From positions 30,150-94,149 of the forward strand of contig NW_001914895.1 of the NCBI RefSeq assembly GCF_000208925.1: a stretch of 64,000 bases of DNA, read 5' to 3'. Position 1 is the stretch's first letter. Every line of letters starts with the position of its first letter. This document shows positions 47,994 through 58,922 of this stretch, in pieces. The position numbers were made by a program, and so were the translations under genes. Under the pieces are notes generated by a model that saw only the letters and a program-made list of their open reading frames with translations, did no database searches and was not told where the DNA came from. This DNA comes from Entamoeba histolytica HM-1:IMSS. Taxonomy: Eukaryota; Evosea; Mastigamoebida; Endamoebidae.

Positions 47994-49673
47994 ATGAGTA
48001 ACGAAGAGCAAATTCCTGATAATTGGAGTCAACGAATTCAGATTGAACCAAAGATTTTATTAAATGAGATTAGATCACTAATAACATCTCCAGATTTTAG
48101 TAAAAAAACCGAACAGTATAAGTTAAATGTTTTATTTTTCCATTGTAAATTATTAGCATTCCATATATCTGAAGATTCATACGAAGTAATGAAAAAACCG
48201 AATGAAACTAATTGTTACTGTCCGAGAAATAAAACAGAAGAAATTCTTCTTACATTAAATCTTATTGAAGTGATTGTTGGAAAAGATGTATCTAAATTAG
48301 CTAAAACCCCTTATTTTGTTTTCTCAATTATTACATACCAACATGCTCATTTAGAAACTTTGTTAATAAGAATGTACGAACGAATGATTAGTGCTATGTC
48401 AGGAGAATATGATCGTTGGTTATCATTTGCTTATACAATGATCAATTCAAAATATGACTCTCATTCATTACCAATTATTTCTCACATTACCAGCCGTCCA
48501 TTACCACCACCAATATCAAAAACATTATTATATCATACTTTATTAAATACCCAACAATCATCACAACTAATAAATTCTAAAATCCCAAGTTTTTACCAAG
48601 GTATTGCTCATTCACAATTATCTGTTCTTAGAAATTCTTCTAATCATCAACAGCAAGCAATACAATTATTACTTCCTTTAATTGAAACATCTCCTATAGC
48701 TCGGTTTCATATTTCATTATTATATGCGGATATTAGACAACCATTAATTGCACTAAAAGTATTATTGCCGTTATTAAAAGTTCCTATGCCAGCTCTTAAT
48801 GTATACAAATTAACTGTTTTATTATTAATTTCATTAAAGAAAACAGAAACAGCAAATTCTACATTGACCGTAGCAATCAGAAAGTATCCAAATGATTTAT
48901 TCTTACGGGTTTGTCAATTACGTATAAAGCCTGATTTAGATATGCTTGTTGACCTCTTTAAACATTTCAATGAACAAGCCGAAACACATGAATGTAATGT
49001 TGCACCAAGTATTTTTCCTTCAGTCGGAAGTGATGTCCTTTCATCAACCAGAAGTTCTGCAAGAAGCACTGCTGGTGACCAAGCAAGCAGAGTATCTTCT
49101 TTAGCATTTGCTCAATCTAAATTAACATTTACTGAACGTGTATCTGTTTATAGTATCTTTGGAAGAAATGTTCCTGCTGCTTTATGGAAAGAGGCTGTTT
49201 TAGTGTTTAACGCTTTTAATATGAAAGAAGATATTAAGAAGTGCATCCAAGAAGGAGAAAAAGTTGCATGTTTAGAAGACTCAAGTGATTTAGATAGAAG
49301 AATTGGATTAGAACCAGTTCTACCTTCAGAATTCCATATGATGAGAGCAGTGTTATGTGGAGAAACAATTCAAATTGATGAATTACAAAAAGCAAAAATT
49401 GAAGGAAGTTGTGATGCAGCATTTGCATTGGTGAAAGAGAAAAATAAAGAGAATCTTAATAATAATGATAAACAATGTCTTATTATTGAAATTCAAAGCT
49501 ATTTAAAACAAAAACCATTTGATCATAACGCATGGGAATTAATGGGTAATTTATACGAACAACTTGGAAACGAAAATAAGGCATGTGATTGTTTTGAATT
49601 AGCAATTAAGTTAAAAGATACTGAGCCATTACTTCCATTTAGTTGTATTGAAAGAACTGCTATTTTAAATTGA
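47994..49673 (+). CDS. TTC7/Ypp1-like TPR protein, PI4K complex scaffold
   Basis: 559 residues, all alpha-helical TPR-like repeats with no span or signal peptide. The clearest evidence is the end: HNAWELMGNLYEQLGNENKACDCFELAIKLKDTEPLLPFSCIERTAI, which parallels the last TPR and closing ELEASSPVLPFSIIPR of TTC7A/B. In other eukaryotes TTC7 (yeast Ypp1) joins EFR3 and FAM126 to place PI4-kinase type III alpha at the plasma membrane, making PI4P. The protein is shorter than human TTC7 (about 850 residues), with a Ser/Arg-rich insert at about 345-365. The family call rests mostly on the C-terminus and general layout. Confidence 0.68.
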   Translation: MSNEEQIPDNWSQRIQIEPKILLNEIRSLITSPDFSKKTEQYKLNVLFFHCKLLAFHISEDSYEVMKKPNETNCYCPRNKTEEILLTLNLIEVIVGKDVSKLAKTPYFVFSIITYQHAHLETLLIRMYERMISAMSGEYDRWLSFAYTMINSKYDSHSLPIISHITSRPLPPPISKTLLYHTLLNTQQSSQLINSKIPSFYQGIAHSQLSVLRNSSNHQQQAIQLLLPLIETSPIARFHISLLYADIRQPLIALKVLLPLLKVPMPALNVYKLTVLLLISLKKTETANSTLTVAIRKYPNDLFLRVCQLRIKPDLDMLVDLFKHFNEQAETHECNVAPSIFPSVGSDVLSSTRSSARSTAGDQASRVSSLAFAQSKLTFTERVSVYSIFGRNVPAALWKEAVLVFNAFNMKEDIKKCIQEGEKVACLEDSSDLDRRIGLEPVLPSEFHMMRAVLCGETIQIDELQKAKIEGSCDAAFALVKEKNKENLNNNDKQCLIIEIQSYLKQKPFDHNAWELMGNLYEQLGNENKACDCFELAIKLKDTEPLLPFSCIERTAILN

Positions 49674-49764
49674 AAACATTTTATTTTAATAAATAACATT
49701 TTAGTTTTTTGTTATAGGGTTTTTAATGTTTTTGAAAGAAAGAAAAGAGTCATTGAAAAAATAA

Positions 49765-50883
49765 ATGGCACTTCAATACAAACAAGCCGCCAAAGTTATT
49801 GATAATGTATTAAAGAAGAAAGCAAGTATTAAAACATCTATATACCAAAACAATGAAATAAAAAATAAAAAGATTATTTTAGCAATTGTATCAAAAACAT
49901 TAGCAAATATGGAAACCATTGAAAAACTTCTTTGTGACATCAAAGACTTTAGAACAATCAAACAAAAAACAATGTTAATGGTAATGTTAAATGATTATAT
50001 TACTAATGGTAAAATTAGTGGAGGAGGTGCTATCAAATCAGTTATTTTAAAAAATAAAGAAAAAATACCTATTCTTGAGAAGAAACAAAAAGAGCAAGAA
50101 ACATTTAAATACTACCGATTAAATACATTACGTACAAAAGTATTTCCATCAATTTCTAACAAGGTTGAACCTGATAAATTTATTCCAAATTTATATAAAT
50201 TAACACCACCTCTTTCTTTACCAATTGACACTTTATTATCACAAGACAAACCAAGTTGTTTTCCTGCCTTTATTTTAAATCCACCTGAAAATAGTATATG
50301 TATTGATGCATGTGCTGCACCAGGAAATAAAACAACTCATTTAGCAACAATTATGAATAACACTGGTATTATTTATGCATTTGATAAAGATATAAAACGA
50401 GCTGAGTTATTAAGAACTACAGTAAAGAATTATCAAGCAACAAACATTGAAGTTATTTGTGGGGATTTTCTTCAAAGCGACATTGAAGATATTCGTTTTG
50501 AGAATGTTACTCATATTTTATGTGATCCATCATGTTCAGGGAGTGGTATTCTTGAAAGACAACTAACAAAAGAAAAAAGAGATCCTGCTCGATTAAGAAT
50601 GTTAAGTTCATTTCAAACAAAAATTGTTTCTCATGCAATGAAATTTAAAAATGTCCAATGTATTACATATTCAACATGCAGTGTCAATAATGAAGAAAAT
50701 GAATGTGTTGTAAAAGCTGTATTAGATGAAAATCCATCATTTAGATTAGAACCAGCTTTTCCACAATGGCAAAGAAGAGGTATTGCTATTGATGATAGTT
50801 ACCCATATGAAAATTGTATTCGAGTTGATCCACATGAAGATCATATGACTGGATTTTTTGTTGCTTTATTTGTAAGGAAATAA
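49765..50883 (+). CDS. NSUN5/Rcm1-type 25S rRNA cytosine-C5 methyltransferase
   Basis: 372 residues. An N-terminal helical region (1-130) is followed by the RNA m5C methyltransferase fold. Motif I is ICIDACAAPGNKTTHLA, then YAFDKDIKRAELL, motif IV THILCDPSCSGSGILE (about 250-262) with its Cys, and motif VI CITYSTCSVNNEENE (about 298-312) with the catalytic Cys. The DPSCSGSG and YSTCSV..EENE forms are those of NSUN5/Rcm1, which methylates a single cytosine in large-subunit rRNA. The end DHMTGFFVALFVRK is the family C-terminus. Both Cys residues are present, so it should be active. Convergent with MCM6, 45 bases between stops. Confidence 0.88.
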   Translation: MALQYKQAAKVIDNVLKKKASIKTSIYQNNEIKNKKIILAIVSKTLANMETIEKLLCDIKDFRTIKQKTMLMVMLNDYITNGKISGGGAIKSVILKNKEKIPILEKKQKEQETFKYYRLNTLRTKVFPSISNKVEPDKFIPNLYKLTPPLSLPIDTLLSQDKPSCFPAFILNPPENSICIDACAAPGNKTTHLATIMNNTGIIYAFDKDIKRAELLRTTVKNYQATNIEVICGDFLQSDIEDIRFENVTHILCDPSCSGSGILERQLTKEKRDPARLRMLSSFQTKIVSHAMKFKNVQCITYSTCSVNNEENECVVKAVLDENPSFRLEPAFPQWQRRGIAIDDSYPYENCIRVDPHEDHMTGFFVALFVRK

Positions 50884-50928
50884 TCAAAAATTGAATTTTT
50901 TTAATAACCATTTCTCTTACAGTTTCAA

Positions 50929-52977
50929 TCATTTCCATTGTAATATATCATCTATAACATCTTCATTGTCATTTGTTGTACCTTGTTCTTCTTCATTCTT
51001 ATCTTCAACAAATACAATTGATTGTTTTATCAAATTACTTGCTTCTTTAACATAATCATCTCTTACTTCTTTGTCCAAGTATAACCGAGCTAATGCTTCA
51101 CTTAAACGAATCATAGACTCTAATTGCCTAACCGTCATACGGAATGGATTTGATTCTTTTCCTGTCATATCACTTTTACGTAAATCAGCAAATGTTTTTG
51201 CTAAAAGTTCTTTTGCTTCTTGTGTTAATTGGGGTGTAATCGTTTTGGCATGTCGAATGTATAACTTCAGGTCATTACTAGAAATAGGAGGATGTAATGC
51301 AGCAGATTTAAATTGATGGACACTAACAATATGCTCTGCAATTCTTCTATCACTTTCTTCATTTGGTTCATCTAACACAACAAAGAATAAATCAAAACGA
51401 GACATTAATGCATCTCCAATATTTAAATTTGATTTTAACGATCTGTTAGAGTCATATCTCCCTTTTAAGGGATTTGCTGCTGCAAGAACAGCAGCACGAG
51501 CATTAAGTGTAGCATGTAAACCACCTTTTGCAATTGAAATTGTTTGTTGTTCCATAGCTTCATGCAATGCAACTTGATTGAAATAATCCATTTTATCAAA
51601 TTCATCAATACAACAAACTCCATTATCAGCCAACATCATTGCTCCAGCTTCAATATTAAAATCACCTGTTTCTGGATCTTTTAATACAGCAGCTGTTAAA
51701 CCAGCTGCACTACTTGCCTTTCCAGAAGTATATATACAACGAGGATGGATTGTAGAAACACATTTTAAGAATTGAGACTTTGCAGTTGATGGATCTCCAA
51801 TAACACAAATATTAATATCTCCTCTCAATGCAATTCCTTCTTTTGTTGTTTTATGAACACCACCAAATAATAATAATAAAATACCTTTTTTTATATTTTC
51901 ATGTCCAAAAATATTTGGGGCAAATGAATTGATAAACATTTGAAAAACATCAGGATGTGAACTAATTTCTTTTACTCTTTCTAATTCTTCTTTTGTTAAT
52001 GGTTTATCAATTTCGTTATTAACAGATTTTTCACTTTGTTGTATACAATTACAAATAAAAGATAGTTTATATACTAACTCTCTTACACCTAAATCATTTA
52101 ATCCTTTAATTCCTTGTTCTAATTCTCCTGGTCGTTTTTTTTCTTTTTCTTGAACTGCGGTAACATTTCTACCAACTGAAAGTCTTGTTGTATCAGGTGC
52201 AGCAATTAATATTCCTATAAATGTACACGTTTGACCAGGTCTTACTTGTTCTACATTTTCTCCTCTTAAAATTACATCAATTGATCGAGGTAAACAACCA
52301 CTTGGAATTTCATTTGAACATTCTTGAACTTTAACCTTCTGCCAATCTGTAAATGTTGATTTGTCAAGAAGTAACTGAAATCGAGATGTATTTGTACAAC
52401 CAGATCCTAAACAACGCATTGGTTGAGTATATTTAAATTGTTGAGGAATAGGTGGTGATTCCCATCCACAGTCTAAACATTTAAAAACACCTTCGATTAA
52501 TTCAGGACGGACTTCAGAAGAACGAGTAATTGTTCCATAAAAAGAGGTTAAACATCCTACAAGATTTGAGTGAAGTTTTCTAACAGTAACTGAGGTAGGT
52601 AAATTATAAAATCCAATAGCATCAATAGTATCCTTTAACGGAAAGATGCCATTTATTTGAAGGTAGTATTTATTACCAATGCTTGCAGCAACAGCAACTA
52701 ATACCTTTTCAAAACGATAATATTGATTTTGAAGAGCGCCAGATACGTCTTCATCAAAATTTTGAAGGTCATTAAAATCAATAAATAGTGTTGTCCGTTC
52801 ATTTTCAATAAGTAAATGAATTTCATTTTCATATTTACTCATTTGATACTGTTTAATAAATTCATCAAACTTTTCAGAAACTAAATCTGCTATTTCGTCA
52901 CGGATCTTTGCTACTCCTTCATTAATCTCTGTTGGTGGAAGAACAGCTTGTTGAGCTTTTGAGTCAGTCTCTTCCAT
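50929..52977 (-). CDS. MCM6: MCM6, subunit of the replicative MCM2-7 helicase
   Basis: 682 residues. The N-terminal domain has an OB-fold with a zinc finger starting at C166 (CLDCGW...MRCLGSGC). The AAA+ core has Walker A [9 protein letters not shown] (about 392-400), the hairpin [13 protein letters not shown], Walker B [10 protein letters not shown] (about 452-461), sensor 1 AAANP and the Arg finger [12 protein letters not shown] (about 527). [19 protein letters not shown] with [20 protein letters not shown] is the MCM6 variant (human [20 protein letters not shown]), and [20 protein letters not shown] is likewise MCM6-like. It is shorter than human MCM6 (821), with a reduced C-terminal winged helix. 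It loads on origins with the other MCMs. Confidence 0.95.
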   Translation of the reverse strand: [682 protein letters not shown]

Positions 52978-53489
52978 TATTCTATTTGTAGTTTTTCATT
53001 TTTTAAGTTTTTCTATGTTAGTAAAAACATTTTTGTTTTATTGCATTTTGTTTTGAAAAACTTTATTTTGTCACATTATTAAACATTATGTTATATAAAA
53101 CACAATAAAATCAAAAAAAAAAACAAATTTTATATTTGAAGTTACAATTTAGTTAAACAATAAAAAAAAGATTGAGATTTGAAGAAAAGAAGTAGTTGTT
53201 AGAAAAAAGTTTTAATGATAAAAAGATTTATATCAAAAAATAAAGAAATTCTTTTATTAAAAAATAACGAAGAAACAAGAGATATTTGACATTTTCATGA
53301 CTTAATTCTTTTTGAAATAAACCAGAGAGTTATGATAAGAAGCAAATATTGTAGTCAAAGAAATTATCAATCCAAAGGAAGAGAATTTTGTATTAGTTTA
53401 TTAAATTAATACACAGAGATTGAATTACAGTTAAATGAAAGAAAAGAAATAATTAAAAAAAATATGTGAAATAAAAGAATCATTTGTAA
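52978..53489. other. Intergenic spacer between MCM6 start and STT3 end
   Basis: 512 bases, A+T-rich; longest frames are about 25 codons. The MCM6 promoter lies here, with an AAAACTTAAAAAA (minus) in place of a good GAAC. Confidence 0.55.
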
Positions 53490-55622
53490 TTAATGGCGTA
53501 ATGAATCTATATCATAAATTCTATTATTATCTTTCTTTACTTTATAGATTCTTACCATCCAATGAACTGAGGTAAATACCTCTTCTAAATGGTCTAATTC
53601 AATGTCTTTATAACCGATTTCTTTATTTCTTACTCTATCAAATCCAGTTGGCTTATTTCTGTCTGTCATTAATTCACCAAATCGGTAATAACATAATTTG
53701 TACATTAAAGAGTTTTTCATCGTTGATGTAACATTTGCTCCAACTTCTAATTCATGACTTGTTTTAGAATAATAATCACTTTCTTGAATAGTTGGATCAA
53801 TTGTTCCACCAATTCTAACCATCCAAAGGAATTTATTAATATCATCTCCACTAAATCCAATAACACCTCCAAATATTACAAGAACATAATCAACATCAAG
53901 TTTTTTCAAGATTTTATAACTTTCTTTTTCTGATTTTGCAAATGCACCTCCAACAAGTGCAATATGTGAATTATTCCATGTATTATTATCTACAATAGTA
54001 GTTCTATTGGCAACAGCAGCAAGTTGATATCCATAATCCCACCAACTCATAATTTTAGAGTCTTTAGGAGTATTTTGATTTAACCATCTATAAGAATCTC
54101 TCAGATCATCAAAAACTATAAAGGAATTAGCTCCTGTAGGCACTTTCATTACAATTGATGGACTAGAATAACTTTCTCTTCCAACAAATAAACAATGATT
54201 AACATATGATAATAAACATAATGATAAAACCATAAAAATGAAAATTCCTACATTTTGCATTAAAGAGTAATTAGAACTACTTGTTTGTTTCTTTTTGGTT
54301 GATACTTTTTTAGTTTGTTCTTGGCTTTCTTCTTTAAAAATCACTTTAACAGCAGAACTATACATTTCACTAATACCAATAGAAGCAACGATACAAGCAC
54401 CAGTAGATAATATCAAAATTAAACGAGACATAACTCCAGAGAAATAAACTGTTGTCATTACAAATAAAACAGTGAAAATATTTTCATCTGTTATATTCTT
54501 TAACATAAAGTAAATTCCTAATGGAATAAAGAAGCAAACTATATGAAGGTCAAAGAAAAATGTTCCCCATGACGTTGGTTGATGTTCTGAAACAGATGCA
54601 ATAATTGGAATATGTTCTTTAGCATAAGTAGGATCAAGAAGAGCATAAAACCTACCAGTCCAAGGAGAAATCTTACCAGTAAGAGTTAACACTGTAATAA
54701 TAAGAATACCAGTTATAATACTTGTCATAATACATTTAATATAAAATCTTTTAAATTGTTGTTCAGATAATTTTGATTTAATCCAGCTAAAGAAAACATA
54801 TATTTGAATAAAAATAAATACAAACATTGATGCCATATGTTCAGATGAACGAATAGGTTGGAATCCAATAAAAGAAACTTGCATTGATAATAAAATACCA
54901 ATAACATAAAATGTTGTATATGCAGTATATAATCTATTACTGAATCTTCCAAAGACTAATAATAAGAATGCATGTAATGGAATTAAGTTAATTATAAACA
55001 CATAAGCACCCCATGAAAGTGCCATATAATAATATGCAAGTGCACATAAAGCTGCTTTAATTGGACTTCCACTTTTAACTGCTCGAATCCAAAGATAAAA
55101 TGTTAATAATAAGACAAAAATAGAAATGCATTCATTATCATAACTTCCTGCAACTGAACGACTGATATAACCAGGAACAATAGCAATTAATAATGCAGCA
55201 ATTAATGCAGCTTTTTGTGAAGCAATTTCAGTAGTCATTCTATAACCTACAAGGACAGTAAGTCCAGAAAAAAATGGTCCCATAAATACACAAATCTCTT
55301 TTATATCAACTGATAAGTGTAAAAATTCAAGTACCCTAAAGAAAAATACTGAAGTATACATTAATCCAGGATAAACAGTAACACCTACAATACGTCCTAA
55401 AGGATACCAAGCAGTTTCATCAAACCAATTATTAAATGCATCTAATCCATTTGCTAATAAATATTTACTGGCTCGATAATTGAAATATGGATCAAATTCA
55501 TGAATAACACTTTCATATCTTAATACAGAATAAAGTCTAATTAATACTGCAATAACTACACAAATAAGAACATACAATCCTCGCATAGCTGTTGACTGAA
55601 GAAATGATTTAACCATTTCCAT
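53490..55622 (-). CDS. STT3: STT3, catalytic subunit of oligosaccharyltransferase
   Basis: 710 residues with about 12-13 membrane spans over residues 14-480, then a luminal domain. Catalytic features are the first-loop Asp motif HEFDPYFNYR (D44), the acceptor-site motif SWWDYGYQL (about 524-532) that reads the +2 Ser/Thr, and a DK-type motif GDDINKFLWMVRI near 592. This single-subunit-like enzyme moves the dolichol-linked glycan to Asn-X-Ser/Thr in the ER. In Entamoeba the donor is a truncated glycan, since the later Alg steps are missing. It is similar in length to other eukaryotic STT3 proteins. The many N-glycosylation sites in the TMK, PLB-like and surface proteins of this window are its likely clients. 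Confidence 0.96.
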   Translation of the reverse strand: MEMVKSFLQSTAMRGLYVLICVVIAVLIRLYSVLRYESVIHEFDPYFNYRASKYLLANGLDAFNNWFDETAWYPLGRIVGVTVYPGLMYTSVFFFRVLEFLHLSVDIKEICVFMGPFFSGLTVLVGYRMTTEIASQKAALIAALLIAIVPGYISRSVAGSYDNECISIFVLLLTFYLWIRAVKSGSPIKAALCALAYYYMALSWGAYVFIINLIPLHAFLLLVFGRFSNRLYTAYTTFYVIGILLSMQVSFIGFQPIRSSEHMASMFVFIFIQIYVFFSWIKSKLSEQQFKRFYIKCIMTSIITGILIITVLTLTGKISPWTGRFYALLDPTYAKEHIPIIASVSEHQPTSWGTFFFDLHIVCFFIPLGIYFMLKNITDENIFTVLFVMTTVYFSGVMSRLILILSTGACIVASIGISEMYSSAVKVIFKEESQEQTKKVSTKKKQTSSSNYSLMQNVGIFIFMVLSLCLLSYVNHCLFVGRESYSSPSIVMKVPTGANSFIVFDDLRDSYRWLNQNTPKDSKIMSWWDYGYQLAAVANRTTIVDNNTWNNSHIALVGGAFAKSEKESYKILKKLDVDYVLVIFGGVIGFSGDDINKFLWMVRIGGTIDPTIQESDYYSKTSHELEVGANVTSTMKNSLMYKLCYYRFGELMTDRNKPTGFDRVRNKEIGYKDIELDHLEEVFTSVHWMVRIYKVKKDNNRIYDIDSLRH

Positions 55623-55830
55623 TTGTCAAATCTACAACTATTTTTTTTTAAGTTTTTTTTCAGATTTTTATTTTTATTTTATTTTTTTATGTTATTATAA
55701 AATTAATTTTTTTAAAACATTTTTTTCACATTATATAATAAAGATAAAAACAATAAATTATACGATAATTATTGTTATTTAATAAAAAATAAAAAAAAAG
55801 ATGATAAGTAGATGAAAATGATTATTTGAT

Positions 55831-57450
55831 ATGGTTATTTTAGAAGACGTATTTTTGAAGAATATTGTTTTATACTTACCTACTTTTCATGATATTTCAA
55901 CTTTTATTCGTATTAATAAAAAAGCAAATCAAATAGTTAAAACATTGTTTATTAATCCATACTTTACATCATTAATAAAATGTGAAAGTGATATTAAATT
56001 ATTAAAAATTTTATTTTACTTTCCTATGATACAAACAGTACAAGTTCAATATCATGATTTAGGTTATATAGAATCAACATTAAAAGGTATTGAACAAATT
56101 TTTATTCAATACCGGATTGATGATGATTTAAGTCAATTTAGTGATACGACTTTTCTATATCCCCGTTTACTTAATTATAAAGGAGATATTAAAAAAATTC
56201 AAAACCAAATGGATAAACTTCAACGAATAACATTAATTAATAGCTCAACGTGTGACTTAAAATATATTATTAACCATATATCATTTTTTCCTCATTTAAA
56301 ACAAATAACAATTTGTCTAGATTATGGTAGTGATACTATTGATATAGAAAAATATATTAAACAATTAATAGAATTAAGTATTGATGTAAATATTAATTAT
56401 GAATCAATTGAAGATTTTGAATTTATTGAATCTCTTAGAAATAAAGTTCCTTTATCTGTAAAACATTTCTTTTATTCATTTTGTCCTTTTTCAGTTGTTG
56501 ATTCTTCGATATTTGTTTTTTTGAATTCAATTTCTTCTTACTTTTATGATAGTTATTTAACAGAAAATGCATCTTCCTTTCAACAATATTATTATCCAAT
56601 GAATTATAAAGGATTTTTAATTGCTTCTTATTATCCTTTCAATTCTTTAACTTCATTAACAATAAAAACACCTACTCCAACTATTCCTACTATTGGTTTA
56701 TCTCCTTCTTTAATTGAACTTACTTTCCCATCAGATTTTATTACTCCAAACCTTCCAAACCTTTCAACATTAACTCATCTTCATTCAATATCATTAGGAA
56801 TACTTAAAACACATTTAAAATTTCCATTATCACTTACATCCTTAACAATAAGTCATTCAGAAACTTGTTTCGAATGTCCTTCTAATTTACAGGTATTAAA
56901 CTTGTCTTCTTATACAAAAAACTTTAAAATAAATAAAACACTTCAAAGTCTTTCAATTAATAAGTTAAATAGATCAATGAATATTCCACAAACTTTACAA
57001 AATCTTTCAATTAAATGTATTGCAAATATAAGTTTATGTTCTTCAATTACTTGTCTTAGTATTTTTATTGAAAAAATTGTTGTTGTTGATGACTTTTTTA
57101 TAGAAATATTTGGTAAATATATATTCAGATATCCTGTCCCTCCTTTATTAAAACAATTGTCTATTTTGAATTGTAGATGTGTTGATGCAATTTCTTTACC
57201 TTCGTCTATTACTTCTCTAAATATTACAATGAATGCAGATAAACAAATACCAAAAGATATTCCAAAATTGTTAAAAATCCCAAAAACTATTCCAAAAGTT
57301 TCTATTTTATTTCAATTTGAAAATTTTCAAAGATATAATATTTTTCATAAAATTTTTGAAAATAATGCTCTTCAAGTAGTTAGAAATATTTATAGAACTA
57401 TAAGTTCTATTTCACTTGAGAGATGTTCTTCTTGTGATTTGGAAGAGTAA
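55831..57450 (+). CDS. Leucine-rich-repeat protein with F-box-like N-terminus (Entamoeba family), copy 2
   Basis: 539 residues, paralogous in layout to the gene at 44716: LEDVFLKNIVLYLPTFHDISTFIRINKKANQIVKTLFINPYF aligns with its leader. The body has irregular LRR strands (LPSSITSLNITMN, PLSLTSLTISHS, SNLQVLNLSSY). There is no signal peptide or span. The end SSISLERCSSCDLEE is Ser/Cys-rich. As for copy 1, an SCF substrate-receptor role is only inferred from the leader. Divergence between the two copies is high outside the leader, so duplication is not recent. It is divergent from STT3. Confidence 0.72.
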   Translation: MVILEDVFLKNIVLYLPTFHDISTFIRINKKANQIVKTLFINPYFTSLIKCESDIKLLKILFYFPMIQTVQVQYHDLGYIESTLKGIEQIFIQYRIDDDLSQFSDTTFLYPRLLNYKGDIKKIQNQMDKLQRITLINSSTCDLKYIINHISFFPHLKQITICLDYGSDTIDIEKYIKQLIELSIDVNINYESIEDFEFIESLRNKVPLSVKHFFYSFCPFSVVDSSIFVFLNSISSYFYDSYLTENASSFQQYYYPMNYKGFLIASYYPFNSLTSLTIKTPTPTIPTIGLSPSLIELTFPSDFITPNLPNLSTLTHLHSISLGILKTHLKFPLSLTSLTISHSETCFECPSNLQVLNLSSYTKNFKINKTLQSLSINKLNRSMNIPQTLQNLSIKCIANISLCSSITCLSIFIEKIVVVDDFFIEIFGKYIFRYPVPPLLKQLSILNCRCVDAISLPSSITSLNITMNADKQIPKDIPKLLKIPKTIPKVSILFQFENFQRYNIFHKIFENNALQVVRNIYRTISSISLERCSSCDLEE

Positions 57451-58637
57451 TTTGAATCTCATCATTAATTTGTAAATGGGTTTCTCTTCTTTTTTTTTTA
57501 ATTTTTTTGTTTTTCTTCTAAATAAATTATTATCCTTAAGTGATATCTATTAATTATTATCATTTCTATACATTTTTAAATTCATTCATACATATGAAAA
57601 TTTTAAGTTTAACTTTATTGTGTTGTTTTGTTTTTTATTCAATGAATGTGGTTCAAACTTTGTCTTTATTTTTCTTTTTCTTTATAAAAATTTAACTCTT
57701 TTTTGAATTAAAAACAAAATAAATACATTCTTAATAATCCAAAGTGGTAATATTTTTATGTCTTAAATTTTTTATGGTTCATATCTTTGTTTATAATAAT
57801 TATCATCATATTAATGAAAATTTCATTAATTTTTAAATGAAATTGTAAGTATTTTATGATTAAATAGTTGTAAGTGAATTATAACGCTTAATTTATGAAT
57901 AAAACAAAAAAGTTCATTTGTTTAACTACTAAAATGCTTCTTTATTTGTACTCAATAACAGAGTCTAATACTATGAATAAATAACTAGTTGATATATATA
58001 ATTCCAATTACTTGAATATTTACCATAAAGATAAAATTAAAACAAACAAATAGAGTATAAAATAAAAATCTCTTGTAATTATCCAAGTCTTAAAGAAGAT
58101 GTTATAACTTATTTATATTATTATTGTTATTCAATAATTTATTAATAATACGTAAATACCAAAACAAAAAGGATATTATTCACAATTAAATTCTAATTGA
58201 AAATAATTTTCATGCATATATACATAATTTATTTAATCATAAATTGAACTTCTATTCTATAAAAACAATATTAACAATTAAACCTCATCATTATTAATGG
58301 AAGGTACTTAAAAAAATTCTATAGAAAAATATTTAGAAAATAATTTATCTAACTTAAAAGACTAATGAAATACTATTTTTTGATTCAAATTAACATAATT
58401 CTCAATATCTTCATTATATAAACCTATTAGAAGATTCTTATTTATTTAAAGAAAAGTTTTAGTTTTTTAAGTCATTTGTCTTTATACATCAACAAATAAA
58501 ACAGCAAAACAAGGAGTTATTTGAAATTGAGAAGACAGTATTATTAATACTAATCATTACATAAATGTAATACTAAATAAAACACACAAAAAAATAAATA
58601 CAACTCAAAAAGAACTTAAAAATCAATCTGTATTACA
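57451..58637. other. Long non-coding spacer, 1.2 kb
   Basis: Very A+T-rich. A minus-strand GTTTGT near 58045 has a TAG 60 bases on, but the flanking frames stop at once. A GAAC element is at 58612. Nothing else seen. Confidence 0.6.
58612..58616 (+). promoter_or_regulatory. GAAC element before the small membrane protein gene
   Basis: AAAAGAACTTAAAAA, with GAACT ending 21 bases before the ATG at 58638. The same form precedes the endonuclease III-like gene. Confidence 0.5.
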
Positions 58638-58838
58638 ATGAATGTAAAACTTGTTGTAATGATTGTTTTATTATGCATAGCTTTTATTACCTCTTTAACC
58701 ACAGGAATATTATTTGGACCAATTATAGGAGTATGTACATTTTTATCATTTGGAATATCAATAAGTATTTTATATCCATTTTGTTCAACATTCTTGAACA
58801 ATGTAATTAATCCACGACCGCCAAAACATCAACATTAA
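58638..58838 (+). CDS. Small two-span membrane protein, 66 residues, hypothetical
   Basis: MNVKLVVMIVLLCIAFITSLTTG then ILFGPIIGVCTFLSFGISISILYPF: two close hydrophobic segments, then a polar tail NPRPPKHQH. The first segment may be a cleaved signal peptide, leaving one span. A GAACTTAAAAA promoter element, normal codon use and a G+C level above the spacers support a real gene. No family recognised. It precedes the VPS4 gene 3' end by 84 bases, convergently. Confidence 0.6.
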   Translation: MNVKLVVMIVLLCIAFITSLTTGILFGPIIGVCTFLSFGISISILYPFCSTFLNNVINPRPPKHQH

Positions 58839-58922
58839 TTTATTGTTTAACTAAATTTAAATTTTTGTATTTCTTAAATAAGAATCAAATGAAAGAAAAG
58901 ACTGTAATCAATAATTCAAAAA

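Noticed and set aside
57960..58110. Minus-strand intron-like GTTTGT...TAG segment near 58045
   Set aside because: Neither flanking stretch gives an open frame with a start; chance match in A+T-rich DNA.
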